64,000 nt of DNA from Musicola paradisiaca NCPPB 2511 (GTDB lineage: Bacteria; Pseudomonadota; Gammaproteobacteria; Enterobacterales; Enterobacteriaceae): NCBI RefSeq assembly GCF_000400505.1, contig NZ_CM001857.1:1450731-1514730 (forward strand), in the 5' to 3' direction. This document shows, piece by piece, positions 1 through 8,196 of the stretch. The position numbers and the translations under genes were made by a program. Positions within the stretch are counted from its first letter, which is position 1. Each line of letters starts with the position of its first letter. Below the pieces are notes generated by a model, which searched no databases, was not told where the DNA came from, and saw nothing but the letters and a program-made list of their open reading frames with translations.

Positions 1-693
1 GATGCCCCATTTCACCAACGCCAGACCGGCGCCGGCGTATTCGGTCAGCGGCCCTTCCTGCAGTTCCTGTTCCGCTTCCGCCACGTCGAACGGGATTTTC
101 CCCATCTCGATGAAGGTGGCGAAGGCGCAGGCCAGCAGCGCCAGCCCGGTAGCGGTGGGCGACGTCCAGTTACCGCCGGCCAGATGCTGGCTGATGTTGC
201 CGATGTTGGTCGAACCGGCGATCAACGCCACCACCAACAGGGCGAGCATCAGGATGGGTTCCACCAGAATGCCGAGCGTCAGCTCGCGGCTGGCGCCGAT
301 GCCGGCGAAGGTGCTGCCGGAATCCAGCCCTGCCAGCGAAAAGAAGAAACGAAACACCGCGAACAGATACAGCAGGGTGATCACATCGCCGCCGGCGCCG
401 AACGGCGAGGCATCGGTTACGGCCGGCAGTGTCATCGCCACCAGCAGCATGGTGCCCAGCAGCACGAACGGCATCAGACGAAATACGCCGCCGCTGTGTT
501 GGGGCGCCACTTCCTGACGACGCAGCAATTTGAACAGGTCGCGGTAGTCTTGCAACACGCCGGGGCCCTGGCGGGAGTGCATTTTGGCGCGGATCACGCG
601 GGACATACCGGACAGCAGCGGAGCTGCCGCCATCATGACCACTGCCTGCAACAGCGCGCAGACGAGGGGAATCAACAAGGCGGTTTGTGTCAT
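1..693 (-). CDS. hyfC: Hydrogenase-4 membrane subunit HyfC (partial, C-terminus beyond window edge)
   Basis: Reading leftward from the ATG at 693-691, 231 codons are open to the window edge, so about the last quarter of a roughly 315-residue protein is missing. The product is hydrophobic and carries the NuoH/HyfC/HycD hallmarks: an SRQGPGVLQDYRDLFKLL stretch near residue 40 and a PFDVAEAEQELQEG acidic loop near residue 210. It would be the NuoH-like membrane anchor linking the [NiFe] hydrogenase module to the proton-pumping arm of a formate hydrogenlyase-2 type complex. It starts 12 bases after hyfB and has an AAGGAGAAA-type ribosome site. HyfC rather than HycD is chosen because the operon order is hyfA-hyfB-hyfC. 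Confidence 0.9.
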   Translation of the reverse strand, partial: MTQTALLIPLVCALLQAVVMMAAAPLLSGMSRVIRAKMHSRQGPGVLQDYRDLFKLLRRQEVAPQHSGGVFRLMPFVLLGTMLLVAMTLPAVTDASPFGAGGDVITLLYLFAVFRFFFSLAGLDSGSTFAGIGASRELTLGILVEPILMLALLVVALIAGSTNIGNISQHLAGGNWTSPTATGLALLACAFATFIEMGKIPFDVAEAEQELQEGPLTEYAGAGLALVKWGI

Positions 694-705
694 GGCTCTT
701 TCTCC

Positions 706-2727
706 TTAAACCACAGTGACCAGCATCAGGATCACCAGCGCGGCGACCACATACAGGCAGTACACCCGAAAATCGCCGTGCTGGATCCACTGCGCGGTAC
801 GGCTGAGACGCTGCACGCCGCGCACAATCGGCATCACGATATGGTCGTCGAACACCGGTTCGGTGCGCGCGGCGGCCTGCGTGGTACGCTCCAACGCACG
901 CTGCATGGCGGGAGCCGGGTCGAGGGTTTTACGCATCTTGTAGAGCGGCGCGAACATCACCCGCAGCGGTTGGGTAAAGCTGCCGGCGGAGGCGGACATG
1001 GCGGATTCATAGCCGTAGCCGCAAGCCCAGGGGGTTCCTTTTTGGCGGAAGTCCAGTCGCGGGCCGCGCAGCAGGCTGTAGATCGCCAGCGGCAGCAGCG
1101 GCAGCGCCAGCAGCAGGATGAAGATCAGCGGTGTATCGAGCACGGTCTGGCGGCTGTCGCCGGGGAAGACCTGGCTGCCTTGCGATACCGCGACCGCGCT
1201 GGTGTGCGCCAGATCAGCGGCGATGCCGGTGATGATGGGGGAGACCAGACTGGCGCCGATGCCGAGCAGTACGCATAACAGCGCCAACAGCAGCATGGCG
1301 ACGGTCATCGGCCACGGCACTTCGCGCGCCTGAGCGGCTTTTTCGCTGCGCGGCGCGCCGCAGAAGCTGATGCCGTAAACCTTGACGAAGCACATCGCCG
1401 CCAGCGCGCCGGTAATCGCCAGCATGACGATAGCGATGGGCGCCGCCAGTTTCATGCCGATGCCGCCGTCATGGCTGAGGGTGAATAGCGACTGATAGGT
1501 AAACCATTCGCTGACGAAGCCGTTGAGCGGCGGCAACGCGGAGATGGCCATACACCCGGTCAGAAACGCCAGCGCGGTACGCGGCATCTGACGCGCCAGA
1601 CCGCCCATTTTTTCCATATCCTTGGTGTGAACGCGGTAGATCACCGCGCCGGCGCCGAGGAACAGCAACCCTTTGAACACCGCATGGTTGAGCAGGTGGT
1701 ACAGCCCGCCGAGCAGGCCGAGCAGCGCCAGCAGCGGATGGTGGGTGGCGATGCCGATCATGCCGACGCCGACGCCCATCAAGATGATGCCGATGTTTTC
1801 TACCGTGTGGTACGCCAGCAGCCGTTTGATGTCATGCTCCGCCAGTGCGTACAGCACGCCCAGCACCGAAGACACGGCGCCGAATGCCAGCACCACGACG
1901 CCCCACCAGGCTTCGGTGGCGCCCAGCAGATCAATACCGACCTTGATGATGCCGAAGATACCGATTTTCACCATCACGCCGGACATCAGTGCCGATGCAT
2001 GCGACGGCGCCGCCGGGTGTGCGCGTGGTAGCCAACCGTGCAACGGCAACATCCCGGCTTTGGCGCCGAAACCGAAAAACGCCAGCAGGAAGACGACGGA
2101 CGCCTGCGGCGCAGACAGCGAGGCTTGACGAAAGTCGGCGAAGTCGAGGCTGTTGCTGTGACGATAGAGCAGGAAGAAGGCCATCATGATCAGCACCGAA
2201 CCGGCGTGCGCAATCAGGAAATACAGCAGCCCGGCGCTGATGGCTTCTTCGTCCTGGTCGGAAATCACCAGGAAGTAGGAGCTCAGCGACATCACTTCAA
2301 ACAGTACGATGAAGTAGAAGGCATTATCGACCACCACCAACGCCACCATCGATGCGATAAACAGGTTCATGAAGAACCCCATCGCCCAGGCGCCGCGCCC
2401 GCGGTATTCCTGCAGGTAAGCCAGCGAGTAGAGTGCGGTGACGATAACCAGCAGCGAAATCACCAGCACCATAAAGGCCGCCAGCGCATCCACACGCAGC
2501 GTCAGATGCGCGAAGGCATCGAACGGCCCGCTAAAGACGGCGGTAACGGCGGCGCCGCCGAGCAGAACCGGCAATGCCGCCGCCACGCCGGCGCAACCGC
2601 CGATAAACGCGCACAGGCCGCTGGCGCGGATCGCCAGTGTTTCCTGACGGCACAGCAATAATGACAGCAGCGCGCCAGCCAGATAGAACGACAGCGACAG
2701 CCCCAGCCATTCCAGAGTGGTCATCAT
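706..2727 (-). CDS. hyfB: Hydrogenase-4 proton-translocating subunit HyfB
   Basis: This 673-residue polytopic inner-membrane protein matches E. coli HyfB in length (about 672). It belongs to the NuoL/M/N-MrpA antiporter-like family and has many hydrophobic segments. The conserved core includes HGWLPRAHPAAPSHASALMSG near residue 225, with the Lys, His and Pro residues typical of proton channels, and LLAYHTVENIGIILMG near residue 305. It should form a proton-pumping module of the hydrogenase-4 complex. Its ATG overlaps the last codon and stop of hyfA, which implies translational coupling in one leftward operon driven from the sigma-54 promoter upstream of hyfA. Confidence 0.93.
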   Translation of the reverse strand: MMTTLEWLGLSLSFYLAGALLSLLLCRQETLAIRASGLCAFIGGCAGVAAALPVLLGGAAVTAVFSGPFDAFAHLTLRVDALAAFMVLVISLLVIVTALYSLAYLQEYRGRGAWAMGFFMNLFIASMVALVVVDNAFYFIVLFEVMSLSSYFLVISDQDEEAISAGLLYFLIAHAGSVLIMMAFFLLYRHSNSLDFADFRQASLSAPQASVVFLLAFFGFGAKAGMLPLHGWLPRAHPAAPSHASALMSGVMVKIGIFGIIKVGIDLLGATEAWWGVVVLAFGAVSSVLGVLYALAEHDIKRLLAYHTVENIGIILMGVGVGMIGIATHHPLLALLGLLGGLYHLLNHAVFKGLLFLGAGAVIYRVHTKDMEKMGGLARQMPRTALAFLTGCMAISALPPLNGFVSEWFTYQSLFTLSHDGGIGMKLAAPIAIVMLAITGALAAMCFVKVYGISFCGAPRSEKAAQAREVPWPMTVAMLLLALLCVLLGIGASLVSPIITGIAADLAHTSAVAVSQGSQVFPGDSRQTVLDTPLIFILLLALPLLPLAIYSLLRGPRLDFRQKGTPWACGYGYESAMSASAGSFTQPLRVMFAPLYKMRKTLDPAPAMQRALERTTQAAARTEPVFDDHIVMPIVRGVQRLSRTAQWIQHGDFRVYCLYVVAALVILMLVTVV

Positions 2728-3350
2728 AGTTTCGGCTCCCGTTGATGGTCCGTTGTCGGGAAGGGGTCGTTGCCGGCCGGCCAGACCGCCGCCTGCATAC
2801 GCTTGGCGGCGACGGCGTTGTCCAGTTCCGTATCGTCAATCAGGTAGAGCGCCTGGGTGGGACAAACGCGGACGCATTCCGGCCCCTGTTCGCTGAAATG
2901 ACACAGATCGCATTTCACCGCGATGCTGCGTATCCCGGCGTTCCAGGACAGCATGGGATGAATGGACGAAACGCTGACCGGAACATCCGACAACAGCGAC
3001 AACGGAATGTGCTGGTCGAAGGTTTCCGGCGTGGACAACGGCTTGCTGCCGGATGGCGTAATCGCGCCAAACGGACAGGCAATCGCACAGAGTTTGCAGC
3101 CAACACAGGCGTTCTCATCCAGCATTACTGCATGATCTTCATGCCTGATGGCATTGACCGGACACACTTTGGCGCAAGGCGCATCTTCGCAGTGACGGCA
3201 CAACACCGGCGCGGTGCCGCCGGCATCACGCTCCACCGTCAGTCGCGGATGGGTTTGCAGACCTTGCTGTCGGTGCACCTGTGTACAGGCGGCCATACAG
3301 GTGTTGCATCCGATACAACGTTTTGGCTCCGCAATGACGAAGCGGTTCAT
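2724..3350 (-). CDS. hyfA: Hydrogenase-4 iron-sulfur subunit HyfA
   Basis: This 208-residue polyferredoxin has four Cys groups: CIGCNTCMAAC near residue 10, CRHCEDAPCAKVCP near 56, CVGCKLCAIACP near 84 and CDLCHFSEQGPECVRVCP near 148. It resembles E. coli HyfA and HydN and would pass electrons from formate dehydrogenase H toward the hydrogenase. The open frame extends upstream to 3404, but that part covers the sigma-54 promoter. The start is placed at the ATG at 3350 (MNRFVIAEP), which matches the family N-terminus and has GGAGG eight bases upstream. An ATG six bases earlier (3356) sits almost on the Shine-Dalgarno sequence and is unlikely. First gene of the leftward hyf operon. Confidence 0.93.
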   Translation of the reverse strand: MNRFVIAEPKRCIGCNTCMAACTQVHRQQGLQTHPRLTVERDAGGTAPVLCRHCEDAPCAKVCPVNAIRHEDHAVMLDENACVGCKLCAIACPFGAITPSGSKPLSTPETFDQHIPLSLLSDVPVSVSSIHPMLSWNAGIRSIAVKCDLCHFSEQGPECVRVCPTQALYLIDDTELDNAVAAKRMQAAVWPAGNDPFPTTDHQREPKL

Positions 3351-3390
3351 AGCCATACCCTCCGGGGTGATAATGAATGTTTTACCCCGG

Positions 3391-3408
3391 AAAGCATTTT
3401 TCATGCCA
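3391..3408 (-). promoter_or_regulatory. Sigma-54 promoter of the hyf operon
   Basis: On the minus strand this reads TGGCATGAAAAATGCTTT. It has the -24 GG and -12 GC elements exactly 12 bases apart, close to the consensus TGGCAC-N5-TTGCW. Transcription would start near 3382, leaving a leader of about 30 bases before the hyfA ATG at 3350. E. coli hyf is sigma-54 dependent with FhlA/HyfR activation, so the finding fits the family. Confidence 0.85.
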
Positions 3409-3539
3409 TAAGAAAAATATTGGACTTATATTAAATTAATTCAATGAGTTAATTGTTTTTCGTTTTGCGTTTGACGTGTCTGCAAAACGGTAACTCGACA
3501 TTAGTGACGACGTTTTTTCCGGCATGCGTCGCGTTGCGT

Positions 3540-3553
3540 CGTCACCGTCGACA
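3540..3553 (-). promoter_or_regulatory. Possible FhlA/HyfR-type activator site
   Basis: The minus strand reads TGTCGACGGTGACG, nine of ten fixed positions of TGTCG-N4-TGACA, which I recall as the FhlA recognition pattern. It lies between the two divergent sigma-54 promoters, at about -160 from the hyfA start site and about -215 from the hypC start site, a normal range for an enhancer. The consensus is from memory and only one good copy was seen. Confidence 0.35.
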
Positions 3554-3736
3554 GTCGACGAGTTTTCATCGCCGAGCGGAATTCGGCCGTTTTCGTATCA
3601 TGTCGACACTTTTGACGAGCCTGCGGCTAACGACGGCAGGCGGTGGGCGCAGAATGGTCGTCGCGTGGGAAAGGGCGGAATGAAAGTCCTGACAAATCAT
3701 GCATCGACACCATTACCCTGTTGCGATCAACGTCTC

Positions 3737-3753
3737 TGGCACCGAATTTGCTT
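3737..3753 (+). promoter_or_regulatory. Sigma-54 promoter of hypC
   Basis: The sequence TGGCACCGAATTTGCTT is a perfect match to TGGCAC-N5-TTGCW, with GG at 3738-3739 and GC at 3750-3751 (12 apart). Transcription would start near 3763, 44 bases before the hypC ATG. It faces away from the hyfA promoter, so both may share activator sites in the interval between them. Confidence 0.85.
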
Positions 3754-3806
3754 AGGCTGGCATATCATGTTGAATCAACAATGCGATGAACAGGGAGCAA
3801 CCGGCT

Positions 3807-4073
3807 ATGTGCCTTGGTATACCGGGTCAGGTAGTAGAGTGGGCGTCAGAAGAGCAGCAACTGGCGTGGGTGGATGTTTGCGGCGTGCGGCGAGAAGTCA
3901 ATGTGGCGTTGGTGGCGGGCGATGAGGCGCTGCTCGGCTGTTGGGTGTTGGTTCACGTTGGGTTCGCCATGAGCCGGCTGGATGAGCAGGAGGCGCGCGA
4001 TACGCTGGACGCGCTCAGGCAGATGGAGGAGGTGGAGCAGGATGTCTCCGCGTTTTTGTCTCAGTCGGCATAA
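3807..4073 (+). CDS. hypC: Hydrogenase maturation chaperone HypC/HybG family
   Basis: This 88-residue protein begins [12 protein letters not shown]. The invariant Met-Cys N-terminus of HypC/HybG/HupF proteins is where the Cys carries the Fe(CN)2CO moiety and contacts the hydrogenase large-subunit precursor with HypD. The body ([15 protein letters not shown]) is closest, from memory, to HybG. The frame opens at 3786, but the start must be the ATG at 3807 because Cys2 has to follow the initiator Met. GGGAG lies about nine bases before it. It stands alone between its own sigma-54 promoter and a convergent transporter gene. Co-regulation with hyf implies a role in maturing hydrogenase-4. Confidence 0.88.
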   Translation: MCLGIPGQVVEWASEEQQLAWVDVCGVRREVNVALVAGDEALLGCWVLVHVGFAMSRLDEQEARDTLDALRQMEEVEQDVSAFLSQSA

Positions 4074-4080
4074 ATGGCGA

Positions 4081-4105
4081 CCGACGCGCAGGTCCTGCGC
4101 GTCGG
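4081..4105. terminator. Hairpin between convergent hypC and DMT transporter gene
   Basis: A perfect 12-bp inverted repeat (arms CCGACGCGCAGG and its complement) around a single central base lies 7 bases after the hypC stop and 13 bases before the end of the leftward transporter gene. There is no T tract, so termination is inferred from position and GC-rich symmetry. Confidence 0.55.
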
Positions 4106-4118
4106 AGGAATGTGCGCG

Positions 4119-5102
4119 TCAGCATTCGCCGGTGCGGGCGTTTGACGTCGGCTTTTCCGGCTGTTCCACCGGTTGCGGTTTGAGCCGCATGGCGTAAATC
4201 ACGCCGACAATCAGACACAGGATGCCCGCCAGCGCCATCAACGGCGGCCATGCCTGGCGCAGCAGAAAGGTGTACGCCAGCGCCGACAGCGTTTCGAACA
4301 CCAGCAATGGCCCCACCAGTACCGTCGGCAGCCGCTGGCTGGCGGCATTCCAGCAGAGTGTGCCCAGCCAGGAGCTGAGTAACCCGATCGCGATCATCAG
4401 TGCGATAAACACCCACGGGTCGGGGCCAAATGGCAATGAGAACGCGGGTGCCGTCAGCGCCAGATAACCATTGACCAGCACAAACCCCGCCAACGCCAGC
4501 GGTAGCGTCATGATGCCTTGCGCAGTGGCCCAGGTGGCGGGAGTGGTGGCCGGGTTTTGTTTCAACCAGCGGGCGTTGCGCAGCGGGTACCAGGTCCAGC
4601 AGGCGAGCGCCAGCAGCGCCAGCGCAATACCGGAGAGATAATGGCTGAGCGAGGTCGGGGCCGTCAGTTCAAGTTCCGCGATGTTCACCAGCAACAGCCC
4701 GGCAGCGATTGCCAGCAGTGCCGGCGCCAGACGTTTCCATGACAATTTCCCTTCGTGACGGCTATAGAGCAGATTGGCGCTGACGGCCATCACCACCGGC
4801 AATGTACCGATGATCATGCTGGTGACAGGCGCGCCGGTGCGTTGAATGGCGCTGGCTAAAAACAGGTAATACAGCAGGTTGCCCACCGCCGCCAGTTTCA
4901 ATGCCTCCAGCCAGTCGGCGCGCTGAAGCTGGCGCAGCCGTGTTCTGTCGAGCCACGCCAGCGGCAGCGCCACCAGCCCAAATGCCAGATAACGCGCAGT
5001 GGACTGTAACGCGGCGGGATAATCCGCCACCAGTAACGGTGCAACAAATACCAGCCCCCACATCAACCCGGCGGAGAGCGCGAAAAAAATACCGCTTAAC
5101 AT
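4119..5102 (-). CDS. EamA/DMT family transporter
   Basis: This 327-residue inner-membrane protein has about ten hydrophobic segments arranged as two EamA halves (roughly residues 5-138 and 155-308). The N-terminus MLSGIFFALSAGLMWGLVFV and motifs such as ARYLAFGLVALPLA and TGAPVTSMIIGTLPVVMA are typical of the drug/metabolite transporter superfamily, which mostly exports amino acids or metabolites. The C-terminal tail is short and charged. It is transcribed away from cbl across a 180-bp interval. That leaves open, but does not show, control by Cbl and a role in sulfur-compound efflux. The substrate cannot be read from the sequence. Confidence 0.85.
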   Translation of the reverse strand: MLSGIFFALSAGLMWGLVFVAPLLVADYPAALQSTARYLAFGLVALPLAWLDRTRLRQLQRADWLEALKLAAVGNLLYYLFLASAIQRTGAPVTSMIIGTLPVVMAVSANLLYSRHEGKLSWKRLAPALLAIAAGLLLVNIAELELTAPTSLSHYLSGIALALLALACWTWYPLRNARWLKQNPATTPATWATAQGIMTLPLALAGFVLVNGYLALTAPAFSLPFGPDPWVFIALMIAIGLLSSWLGTLCWNAASQRLPTVLVGPLLVFETLSALAYTFLLRQAWPPLMALAGILCLIVGVIYAMRLKPQPVEQPEKPTSNARTGEC

Positions 5103-5282
5103 AACTGACCCGGTTAGCCTGAATTCGTAATGCCGCTCAGTATGCCTGAGTGCCGATAATTACGGGATTCGACGATTTAATTATGGTTAAAAGTTATAAA
5201 TAGTAAGTTTTTTTTATTTGTGTGGAATAACAATACTTCGTATCAATAGTGCTAACAGGCATGATTGACAGGGATCCAGGAC

Positions 5283-6236
5283 GTGAATTTTCAACAGTTG
5301 AAAATTATCCGTGAATCATCACGGTGCAATTACAACCTCACCGAGGTGGCGAATAGCCTATTCACTTCCCAGTCCGGCGTAAGCCGCCATATCCGAGAGC
5401 TGGAAGAGGAACTGGGGATTGAGATCTTTATCCGTCGCGGCAAGCGGCTGCTGGGGATGACTGAGCCGGGCAAGGAGTTGCTGGTTATGGCGGAGCGTAT
5501 TCTCAACGACGCCAACCATATCCGCCGGCTGGCGAATCTGTTCAGCGATAACGATAGCGGGCAGTTGGTGATCGCCACCACCCACACGCAGGCGCGCTAT
5601 AGCCTGCCGACGGTGATCCGCGAATTCCGTGCGCTCTATCCGCAGGTTCAACTGGTGTTGAATCAGGGTACGCCGGACGAGATCGTCAGTATGCTGGAGT
5701 CCGGCGCCGCAGATATCGGCATCGCGACCGAACAACTGATGAATACCGGTTCATTGGCGGCGTTCTCTTATTACCGCTGGAACCATGCCATTCTGGTGCC
5801 GGAGGGGCATCCGCTGGCCAGCGAGCCGGTGGTGACGCTGGACAAGCTCAGCGCGGTGCCGTTGATTACCTATCGACAAGGGATTACCGGGCGCTCCCGC
5901 ATCGATCGCGCGTTTTCCGCCGCCGGACTGTCGCCGCATGTCGCCATCAGCGCCCAGGATTCCGACGTGATCAAAACCTATGTGGGGTTGGGTTTAGGGG
6001 TGGGGATCGTGGCGGATCAATCGTTTGATGCCGAACGCGATGTGGGTCTGATTAAACTGGACGGCCGTCATTTATTTGAGGCCAGTACCGTCTGGCTGGG
6101 GCTTAAGCGCGGTCAGTTGCAGCGCAATTACACCTGGAAATTCATTCAGTTGTGCAACCCGGAGTTGACTCAGGAAGAGATCAAAGCGCGTGTCTTGAGT
6201 GATGACAGCGAAACTGCCATCGACTATCAGATCTGA
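5283..6236 (+). CDS. cbl: LysR-family regulator Cbl of sulfonate-sulfur utilisation
   Basis: This 317-residue LysR protein has an N-terminal winged helix (about residues 1-60, NLTEVANSLFTSQSGVSRHIRELEEELG) and a substrate-binding fold with TTHTQARYSLP, TYRQGITGRSRID and AQDSDVIKTYVGLGLGVG. These blocks and the C-terminus IDYQI match E. coli Cbl rather than CysB. Cbl activates ssu and tau genes under sulfate limitation. The frame extends to a TTG at 5265, but GTG at 5283 gives the family start (xNFQQLKIIRE) and has AGGGA eight bases upstream. It lies about 8 kb from the sulfonate cluster at 13.8-21.5 kb, a likely target. Confidence 0.92.
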   Translation: MNFQQLKIIRESSRCNYNLTEVANSLFTSQSGVSRHIRELEEELGIEIFIRRGKRLLGMTEPGKELLVMAERILNDANHIRRLANLFSDNDSGQLVIATTHTQARYSLPTVIREFRALYPQVQLVLNQGTPDEIVSMLESGAADIGIATEQLMNTGSLAAFSYYRWNHAILVPEGHPLASEPVVTLDKLSAVPLITYRQGITGRSRIDRAFSAAGLSPHVAISAQDSDVIKTYVGLGLGVGIVADQSFDAERDVGLIKLDGRHLFEASTVWLGLKRGQLQRNYTWKFIQLCNPELTQEEIKARVLSDDSETAIDYQI

Positions 6237-6261
6237 CCCATATCACCCACGCATATCGGAT

Positions 6262-6290
6262 GGGCATCCCTGCGGATGCCCGTTTGGTTT
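6262..6290 (+). terminator. Rho-independent terminator of cbl
   Basis: An 8-bp stem, GGGCATCC paired with GGATGCCC around a four-base loop, is followed by GTTTGGTTTATTT. It starts 26 bases after the cbl stop codon. Confidence 0.75.
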
Positions 6291-6771
6291 ATTTCACCGC
6301 AACGATTTTTCCCAGGCGCTGAAATGGCAAAACGTGCTGTTTTTGCTTAGGTTATCGCCGCTCCTGCACTGCCCGTCGACGACGGATATCCGCATAATTA
6401 TGAATATCTGACGGTATGTTTTGCTTGATCTCATGCGGGGGGGATAGTAGCATGCCCAGCCATAACAATAACTTATGAATATAAATTTCTTTTTTGATAC
6501 AAATAGTTGTGCGCTCCAGGTGAATAACTATGTTGCGGAAGACGCGGTGCCGTTCACCGGGCGGTTCTCACCCGGCAAGCGTCTGCGGCATATCACGCCG
6601 AGGCCGATAACGTCGGCCGGGCAATAAAACAACCAGTACCCTGGCGGGCTGCTTTACATAACGGGCCTTGCCGATCTTCATACTTCCCCCTTTGTATCCA
6701 GCCGCCCGGCATCGCGCCGACGCGGTGGCGGCAAATGCTATGCCGTCGATGGGTTGCAGGGAGCACAGACA
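6291..6771. other. Intergenic region between cbl and gltP
   Basis: About 480 bases with no gene I can support. It has an AT-rich part near 6460-6530 and a GC-rich part after 6540 that includes a CCGGG/CCCGG hairpin near 6557-6575. A short leftward frame (6568-6816) overlaps gltP and has no recognisable product. The gltP promoter and leader should lie here, but I could not assign them. Confidence 0.5.
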
Positions 6772-8103
6772 ATGGATCCTATGATGAAAAAACAGAATGT
6801 TAGCCTCGCATGGCAAATTCTCATCGCGTTAATCCTCGGTATTGCCGTCGGGGCTTTTTTGCATGAATACCCTGCCGACAAGCAGTGGTTGATCAGCAAT
6901 ATTCTCAGCCCGGCCGGTGATATTTTTATCCGGTTGATCAAGATGATCGTCGTGCCCATCGTGATTACCACGTTGGTGGTGGGGATTGCCGGGGTGGGCG
7001 ATGCCAAGAAACTGGGCCGTATCGGGCTGAAAACCATTCTTTATTTTGAAATTATCACCACATTGGCGATTGTGCTGGGGGTGACGCTGGCGAATATTTT
7101 CCAGCCCGGTCACGGTATCGACATGTCGATGCTGACCCGCGTGGATATTTCCCAGTATGAGAAGACCACCGAACAGGTGCAGAGCGGCTCACACAGTCTG
7201 ATTACGACGATTATGTCGCTGATCCCGCCTAACATTTTCGCTGCATTGGCGAAAGGGGACATGCTGCCGGTGATTTTCTTCGCCGTGCTGTTTGGTCTGG
7301 GGCTGTCCTCATTGCCGCGTGAACAGCGCGACCCGTTGTTGAACGTGTTTCGCAGCGCGTCGGAAACCATGTTCCGCGTCACCAATATGATCATGCGCTA
7401 CGCACCGGTTGGAGTATTTGCGCTGATTTCGGTGACTGTCGCCAACTTCGGTTTCGCCTCGTTGTGGCCGCTGGCGAAGCTGGTGGTGATGGTATATGTG
7501 TCGATCCTGTTCTTTGCGCTGGTGGTGTTGGGCACCGTGGCGCGGATTTGTCGCCTGCGCATCATGACGCTGATTCGTATCCTGAAGGATGAACTGGTGC
7601 TGGCGTACTCCACCGCCAGCTCGGAAACCGTACTGCCGCGCATCATCGAGAAGATGGAGGCTTACGGCGCGCCGAAAGCCATCACCAGCTTCGTGGTGCC
7701 GACCGGTTACTCGTTCAACCTTGATGGTTCGACCCTGTACCAAAGCATTGCCGCCATCTTCATTGCCCAGCTCTATGGTATCGACCTGAGTCTGTGGCAG
7801 GAGCTGATGCTGGTGCTGACGCTGATGATCACCTCCAAAGGGATCGCCGGTGTACCGGGTGTTTCTTTCGTTGTACTGCTGGCGACGCTGGGCAGCGTCG
7901 GCATTCCGCTGGAGGGATTGGCGTTTATCGCGGGCGTCGATCGTATTCTGGACATGGCCCGTACTGCGCTGAACGTGGTGGGCAATGCGCTGGCGGTACT
8001 GGTCATCGCCAAATGGGAAGGGCAGTTCGACACGGAAAAAGCGCGGGCGTATGAACAGGCGATGGCGCGGCAGGCGGAACCGCGCCCCGCCCGCCAAGAA
8101 TAG
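6772..8103 (+). CDS. gltP: Proton/glutamate-aspartate symporter GltP
   Basis: This 443-residue dicarboxylate/amino-acid:cation symporter (DAACS/SLC1 family) has LIKMIVVPIVITTLVVGIAG near residue 55, the re-entrant loop AYSTASSETVLPR near 280, the GYSFNLDGSTLYQ signature near 312 and SKGIAGVPGVSFVVL near 362. Together these form the substrate and cation site. Similarity to E. coli GltP is high throughout, including WQILIALILGI at the start and DRILDMARTALNVVGNALAVLV near the end. The start is the ATG at 6772, with AGGGAG about ten bases upstream. ATGs at 6781 and 6784 are alternatives. It is monocistronic, closed by a terminator. Confidence 0.93.
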   Translation: MDPMMKKQNVSLAWQILIALILGIAVGAFLHEYPADKQWLISNILSPAGDIFIRLIKMIVVPIVITTLVVGIAGVGDAKKLGRIGLKTILYFEIITTLAIVLGVTLANIFQPGHGIDMSMLTRVDISQYEKTTEQVQSGSHSLITTIMSLIPPNIFAALAKGDMLPVIFFAVLFGLGLSSLPREQRDPLLNVFRSASETMFRVTNMIMRYAPVGVFALISVTVANFGFASLWPLAKLVVMVYVSILFFALVVLGTVARICRLRIMTLIRILKDELVLAYSTASSETVLPRIIEKMEAYGAPKAITSFVVPTGYSFNLDGSTLYQSIAAIFIAQLYGIDLSLWQELMLVLTLMITSKGIAGVPGVSFVVLLATLGSVGIPLEGLAFIAGVDRILDMARTALNVVGNALAVLVIAKWEGQFDTEKARAYEQAMARQAEPRPARQE

Positions 8104-8122
8104 TGCCGCAGCGCTTTAGGCA

Positions 8123-8149
8123 AACCGGGCTACAGGCCCGGTTTTGCTA
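8123..8149 (+). terminator. Rho-independent terminator of gltP
   Basis: An 8-bp stem, AACCGGGC paired with GCCCGGTT around TACAG, runs into TTTTGCT. It begins 20 bases after the gltP stop codon. Confidence 0.8.
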
Positions 8150-8196
8150 TGGCGCATCTCCCTGTACGCCGCCCTGCGGGCCGACGCGGTGGCTTT

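Noticed and set aside
184-1278. Long plus-strand frame of 364 codons
   Set aside because: It lies antisense to hyfC and hyfB, is full of His, Gln and Arg, and has no family features; a shadow of GC-rich coding DNA.
3351-3404. N-terminal extension of hyfA to 3404
   Set aside because: It would place the start upstream of the predicted transcription start at about 3382, within the sigma-54 promoter; the ATG at 3350 has the ribosome site and the family N-terminus.
5265-5282. TTG start for cbl
   Set aside because: GTG at 5283 gives the Cbl family start and has AGGGA at correct spacing.
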